8,682 nucleotides of DNA from DASRJX01 sp035649235 (GTDB taxonomy: Bacteria; Acidobacteriota; Polarisedimenticolia; Gp22-AA2), in the NCBI GenBank assembly GCA_035649235.1, contig DASRJX010000146.1, positions 1 to 8,682 of the forward strand, read 5' to 3'. The position numbers and the translations under genes were made by a program. This document shows positions 6,513 to 8,682 of this stretch, one piece after another (the stretch's first letter is position 1; the number at the start of each line of letters is the position of its first letter). The notes under the pieces were generated by a model, which worked only from the letters and a program-made list of their open reading frames with translations, was not told the DNA's origin and searched no databases.

Positions 6513-7421
6513 TCAGGAAGGGAGGGATTCTACACGCGACGCGGCCTCCTCATCGGCCACGCGGGTGTAGTCGGAATAGGTGAGCACCCGCCGGCGGACC
6601 TGCCCCACGAGGATGATTCGGACGTCGCTGACGATCGTGAGCCGGCGCGGCAGCCAGGTCCCGCCGGCGACCTCCGTCGCCTCCAGATCCAGGTCGAGCG
6701 AGCGCACGCTGAACAGGCCCAGGGTCAGCGGCACCGGCCGGAGGCTCGTGGCGCGGGCGCGGATCAGGTGCGCGCCGTCCACGGTGAGCCAGAGACGTCC
6801 CGCCATCGCCCCGGCCACGCGCGCCGCGAGGCTGTCCTTCGGGTGGTCCGGGTCCGGACTGAAATCGAGCCGGTGGCACTCGGTGCCGTCGATCCACTCG
6901 CGGCCGGTGTACCTGTAGGAGCTGAGCCTCAGGAGCGTGGCGAGCGAATAGCCCCCCTCCTCCTCCCGTTCGGCCCCTCCGGCGCGCAGCGTCCGGTAGT
7001 GGCGGGCGAACGGCTCCTTCTCACGGAAGTTCTCCACCTCATCAGGCGTCGGCGCTCGGCCGTTGATGCGCACCAGGCGCTCGTCGAACCCATCCTGGAC
7101 CGGCGTCACCTCGGAGAGCGTCTCCTCCACGCCCAGCGTCCGTCCCTCCGCGCCCAGCCGCTCGAGCCGCACGCCGCGCGAGAAACGGAACTGCCGCCAG
7201 GCGGCCGCGTCGGCCTGCTGCACCCGCTGCGCTTCGAGGACCAGGGCCGAAACGTCCGGGGCGGGGGAATCCGCCGCCTGCAGCGCCGGCGCGTGCGGGC
7301 CTCCGGCTGCGTCCACGCCGGCGGGGCTCGCTGCGGGGACGACCGCCGCAGCGAGACGGAACGCGACGATCGGCAGGACTGCTATGGCGAGGTAGCATGA
7401 GGTTGAACCGGTTCGAGCCAT
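6513..7421 (-). CDS. Exported protein of unknown function, LolA/MucB-like character
   Basis: A 302-aa protein with a likely signal peptide: M1-A-R-T, a hydrophobic core about 9-30 (LAIAVLPIVAFRLAAAVV) and an AxA-type cleavage region near 27-35. A Pro/Ala-rich linker follows, to about 58. The mature part has alternating beta strands and phrases such as FRFSRGVRLERL (78-89), VRINGRAPTPDE (117-128), YRYTGREWIDGTECHRLDF (169-187) and LWLTVDGAHLIRARAT (210-225), then a strand-rich C-terminus ending in TYSDYTRV. Strands describing a sugar- or lipid-carrier-like half barrel with 'DGTECHRLDF' and 'LWLTVDG' are typical of LolA/RseB-fold outer-membrane lipoprotein-sorting relatives; this assignment is inferred from pattern, not a clear family match. 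The frame is open upstream to 7796, but ATG 7421 begins the signal peptide. No Shine-Dalgarno precedes it. TerC follows 24 bp downstream. Confidence 0.75.
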   Translation of the reverse strand: MARTGSTSCYLAIAVLPIVAFRLAAAVVPAASPAGVDAAGGPHAPALQAADSPAPDVSALVLEAQRVQQADAAAWRQFRFSRGVRLERLGAEGRTLGVEETLSEVTPVQDGFDERLVRINGRAPTPDEVENFREKEPFARHYRTLRAGGAEREEEGGYSLATLLRLSSYRYTGREWIDGTECHRLDFSPDPDHPKDSLAARVAGAMAGRLWLTVDGAHLIRARATSLRPVPLTLGLFSVRSLDLDLEATEVAGGTWLPRRLTIVSDVRIILVGQVRRRVLTYSDYTRVADEEAASRVESLPS

Positions 7422-7488
7422 CAGTCGGATTGTGCCATGGCGCGCGGCGGACTGCGCCGGCGCGTCTCCGGGCGCTCGGGCAGGACCG

Positions 7489-7553
7489 CGGCCTGGTTTA
7501 CAAGGCCGTGACATCGAAAACATCCTTTTACACGCGTCGTCAGGACTTTTACA
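7489..7553. repeat. Inverted repeat and three TTTACA boxes, possible operator
   Basis: CGGCCT (7489-7494) and AGGCCG (7503-7508) form an inverted repeat with an 8-bp spacer that contains TTTACA (7497-7502). Two longer direct repeats CTTTTACA follow at 7525-7532 and 7546-7553, exactly 21 bp apart, about two helical turns. The layout fits a cluster of transcription-factor sites on one face of the DNA, but the factor cannot be named. Confidence 0.4.
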
Positions 7554-7632
7554 GGCCCGGGGCGTAGTCTCCCCCGCGTCAACAGACTTGGGGGCCGTGG
7601 CGAGGAGGGATCGCCGGGCGGCCCCGGAACCC

Positions 7633-7640
7633 AGGAGGAG
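7633..7640 (+). promoter_or_regulatory. Shine-Dalgarno of the PDZ gene
   Basis: AGGAGGAG ends seven bases before ATG 7648, an almost perfect anti-16S match. It fixes the start and rules out the longer open frame that extends upstream to 7432. Confidence 0.85.
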
Positions 7641-7647
7641 ACAGGAC

Positions 7648-8175
7648 ATGGCACATCGCGCGAAGTGGGTGAATGCTGTGGCAGTGGCCGTGGCGATGTC
7701 GATGCCGATGCTGTTCGCGGGAGGCGAGGACTGCCAGGGCCACGCGAAGGACGCCGCGAAGGCGGCCCACGCTTCGAAGAAGTGCGCCTTCGGCACGCAG
7801 GACTGCCTCGACTACATGGCGACGAAGATGAAGACCGGCGGCTTCGTCGGCATCGAGATGGAGCAGGACGAGGCGAGCGGCGCGCTGACCATCCTCAGAG
7901 TCATCCCGGACAGCCCCGCCGCGGCCGCAGGCCTCCAGTCGGGGGACGTGCTCGTCGCCCTCAACGGCGTCGCATTCAAGGACGCCAGCGAGGAGGCCCT
8001 CAAGGCGGCCAAGAAGGACTGGCAGCCCGGCCAGACGGTCAACTACTCCGTGCAGCGGAACGGCTACGAGAGGAACGTCTCCGTGACCCTCGGCAAGATG
8101 CCTCCCGAGGTCCTGGCGAAGTTCGTCGGCCAGCACATGCTGGAGCACGCGACGACGGAGATCGCCTCGAAGTAG
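7648..8175 (+). CDS. Small exported PDZ-domain protein
   Basis: A 175-aa protein with an N-terminal signal peptide (K6 positive end, hydrophobic core 8-23, likely cleavage near 24-26), so it should act in the periplasm or cell surface. The PDZ domain covers about 65-150: carboxylate-binding-loop-like GFVGIEM (65-71), then VIPDSPAAAAGLQSGDVLVA (85-104) with the classic PDZ 'D-SPA-x-AGL-x-x-GD' pattern, LNGVAF, and the closing strands VNYSVQRNGYERNVSVTL (131-148). PDZ domains bind exposed C-termini or unfolded peptides. No protease, peptidase or other catalytic domain is present, unlike HtrA/DegP or RseP. Three cysteines (C29, C46, C53) lie before the domain and could form a disulfide or bind metal. 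A helical C-terminal tail (152-175) follows. It has a strong Shine-Dalgarno and a palindromic terminator 24 bp after the stop. The partner is unknown. Confidence 0.9.
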   Translation: MAHRAKWVNAVAVAVAMSMPMLFAGGEDCQGHAKDAAKAAHASKKCAFGTQDCLDYMATKMKTGGFVGIEMEQDEASGALTILRVIPDSPAAAAGLQSGDVLVALNGVAFKDASEEALKAAKKDWQPGQTVNYSVQRNGYERNVSVTLGKMPPEVLAKFVGQHMLEHATTEIASK

Positions 8176-8199
8176 GTTCTTGGGTCTTCTCGCGACAAT

Positions 8200-8229
8200 G
8201 GGGGCAGGCGGCGCGCGCCGCCTGCCCCC
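8200..8229. terminator. Perfect 30-bp palindrome, likely bidirectional terminator
   Basis: GGGGGCAGGCGGCGC (8200-8214) is followed directly by its exact reverse complement (8215-8229), able to form a GC hairpin with about 13 paired bases and a four-base loop. It lies between two convergent genes (stops at 8175 and 8266), the expected place for a shared terminator. There is no proper T-run on either side (only TTCGCTT on the plus strand), so it would be an atypical intrinsic terminator or an mRNA 3'-end stabiliser. Confidence 0.65.
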
Positions 8230-8265
8230 TTCGCTTGCCGGGACCGGGCGTGATGCACCCGGCGC

Positions 8266-8682
8266 CTACTCGTTCTTCGGGCACTCCATCGTGTTGGGCG
8301 TGTTGGCCCGCTCGCTGGTCCCTCGGACCCCCAGGTAATCCTGGAACAGGATGCAGACCGCCCCGCCGCAGTCGGCGTTGCTGGTGCAGTTCGTGTTCAG
8401 GTTGTTGAAGCAGCGGCCCGGGCTGGTGCTCGTCTTGATGGCGAACAGCTCCGGGTTCTTGAACTTCACCAGATCGCCCAGGCTGAGGTTCTCCGGCCTC
8501 TGGACCGGCGTCCCCATGGTGGTGTTGTCCACCAGGGCGTCCTCGACGGAGTCGCTCGTGGCTGCCTCCTCCGCCGCCTCGGCGTCGCTGGTGAACTTGA
8601 AGTCGACGTCCCCTTCGCAGGCCTCACCCTCGACGCGCTGGAGCGGCATGAAGCCGCCGAGCTCGAACATCAGCTCCGGGGC
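8266..8682 (-). CDS. Cysteine-containing protein of unknown function, C-terminal fragment
   Basis: The frame is open to the right edge (138 codons before the TAG), so only the C-terminal part is seen; an internal ATG at 8670 exists, but nothing marks it as a start. I do not recognise the family. Counting from the edge, an acidic Ala/Glu/Asp-rich stretch (about 31-51) is followed by a segment with RPENLSLGDLVKFKNPELFAI (62-82). A small cysteine-rich module follows with C91, C99, C105 and C110 in the pattern C-x7-C-x5-C-x4-C (RCFNNLNTNCTSNADCGGAVC), and a final C134 four residues before the end; another cysteine is C22. 'NCTSNADCGG'-type modules are common in secreted, disulfide-bonded bacterial proteins, which suggests an extracytoplasmic location. 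It converges with the PDZ gene across the palindrome at 8200-8229. Confidence 0.65.
   Translation of the reverse strand, partial: APELMFELGGFMPLQRVEGEACEGDVDFKFTSDAEAAEEAATSDSVEDALVDNTTMGTPVQRPENLSLGDLVKFKNPELFAIKTSTSPGRCFNNLNTNCTSNADCGGAVCILFQDYLGVRGTSERANTPNTMECPKNE

Larger units (their letters stand above)
7422..7647. other. Divergent intergenic control region (226 bp)
   Basis: This is the longest gene-free stretch in the window, between the minus-strand LolA-like gene and the plus-strand PDZ gene, and it must hold promoters for both. It contains an inverted repeat, three TTTACA boxes and a relatively AT-rich patch (about 7495-7553) in otherwise GC-rich DNA. On the minus strand CACAAT (four of six to TATAAT) ends seven bases before ATG 7421, without a clear -35. 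On the plus strand TAGTCT (7565-7570) is the only -10-like candidate I see and it is weak. Confidence 0.5.

Noticed and set aside
7525..7553. CpxR-type GTAAA-N5-GTAAA box from the TGTAAA repeats on the minus strand
   Set aside because: The two GTAAA cores are 16 bases apart rather than about five, so the known box does not fit.
7543..7570. ECF-sigma-like promoter (GGACTT ... GTAGTCT) upstream of the PDZ gene
   Set aside because: Matches to the GGAACTT and TCTGA/CGTC consensus are poor and spacing is off; it cannot be told from chance.
7665..8408. A plus-strand frame overlapping the PDZ gene and running through the palindrome
   Set aside because: It is a frame-shifted reading of the PDZ gene with no start signal of its own.
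1..8682. CRISPR arrays, tRNA or rRNA genes, transposases, phage genes, toxin-antitoxin pairs
   Set aside because: Reading both strands gave no regularly spaced repeats, no tRNA-like cloverleaf arms and no proteins of these classes; the window looks like ordinary chromosome.

Overview
This 8.7 kb, GC-rich, gene-dense window comes from a bacterial chromosome. The best guess is an Acidobacteriota or similar deep-branching soil or sediment lineage. The main clue is a Ser/Thr kinase fused through one membrane helix to a long TolB/PD40-type propeller, an architecture especially expanded in Acidobacteriota. Small PDZ and LolA-like envelope proteins fit the same picture. No rRNA, tRNA, CRISPR array or mobile element was seen, so the lineage is inference only.

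Left part (1-4618, all on the minus strand, read right to left): a UMF1-family major facilitator transporter, then a receptor-like Ser/Thr kinase with an extracytoplasmic propeller, a small DUF983 zinc-ribbon membrane protein, and the first 42 codons of galU (UTP-glucose-1-phosphate uridylyltransferase) at the window edge. Gaps are 30, 14 and 44 bp, so the first three may be co-transcribed. galU has its own perfect TATAAT just before its start codon.

Centre (4619-5672): a 103-bp divergent intergenic region carries promoter-like elements on both strands, one for the transporter and one for a 310-aa monofunctional proline dehydrogenase on the plus strand. The proline dehydrogenase converges on a TerC-family membrane protein with only 18 bp between the stop codons.

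Right part (5673-8682): a minus-strand pair encodes an exported protein of LolA-like character followed 24 bp later by the TerC protein, which has a strong Shine-Dalgarno site. Divergent from this pair, across a 226-bp region with repeated TTTACA boxes and an inverted repeat, is a small exported PDZ-domain protein on the plus strand. A perfect 30-bp palindrome separates it from the C-terminal end of an unrecognised cysteine-containing protein that enters from the right edge.

Most genes point to the cell envelope: metal and solute transport, surface-sugar precursor synthesis, transmembrane signalling and periplasmic proteins. No single new defence or biosynthetic system is evident. The most interesting signal is in the control regions. 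Three start codons (galU, the transporter, proline dehydrogenase) and perhaps a fourth lack a Shine-Dalgarno sequence and have promoter-like -10 elements only 6 to 11 bases upstream, which suggests leaderless mRNAs. The TerC and PDZ genes have textbook Shine-Dalgarno sites.
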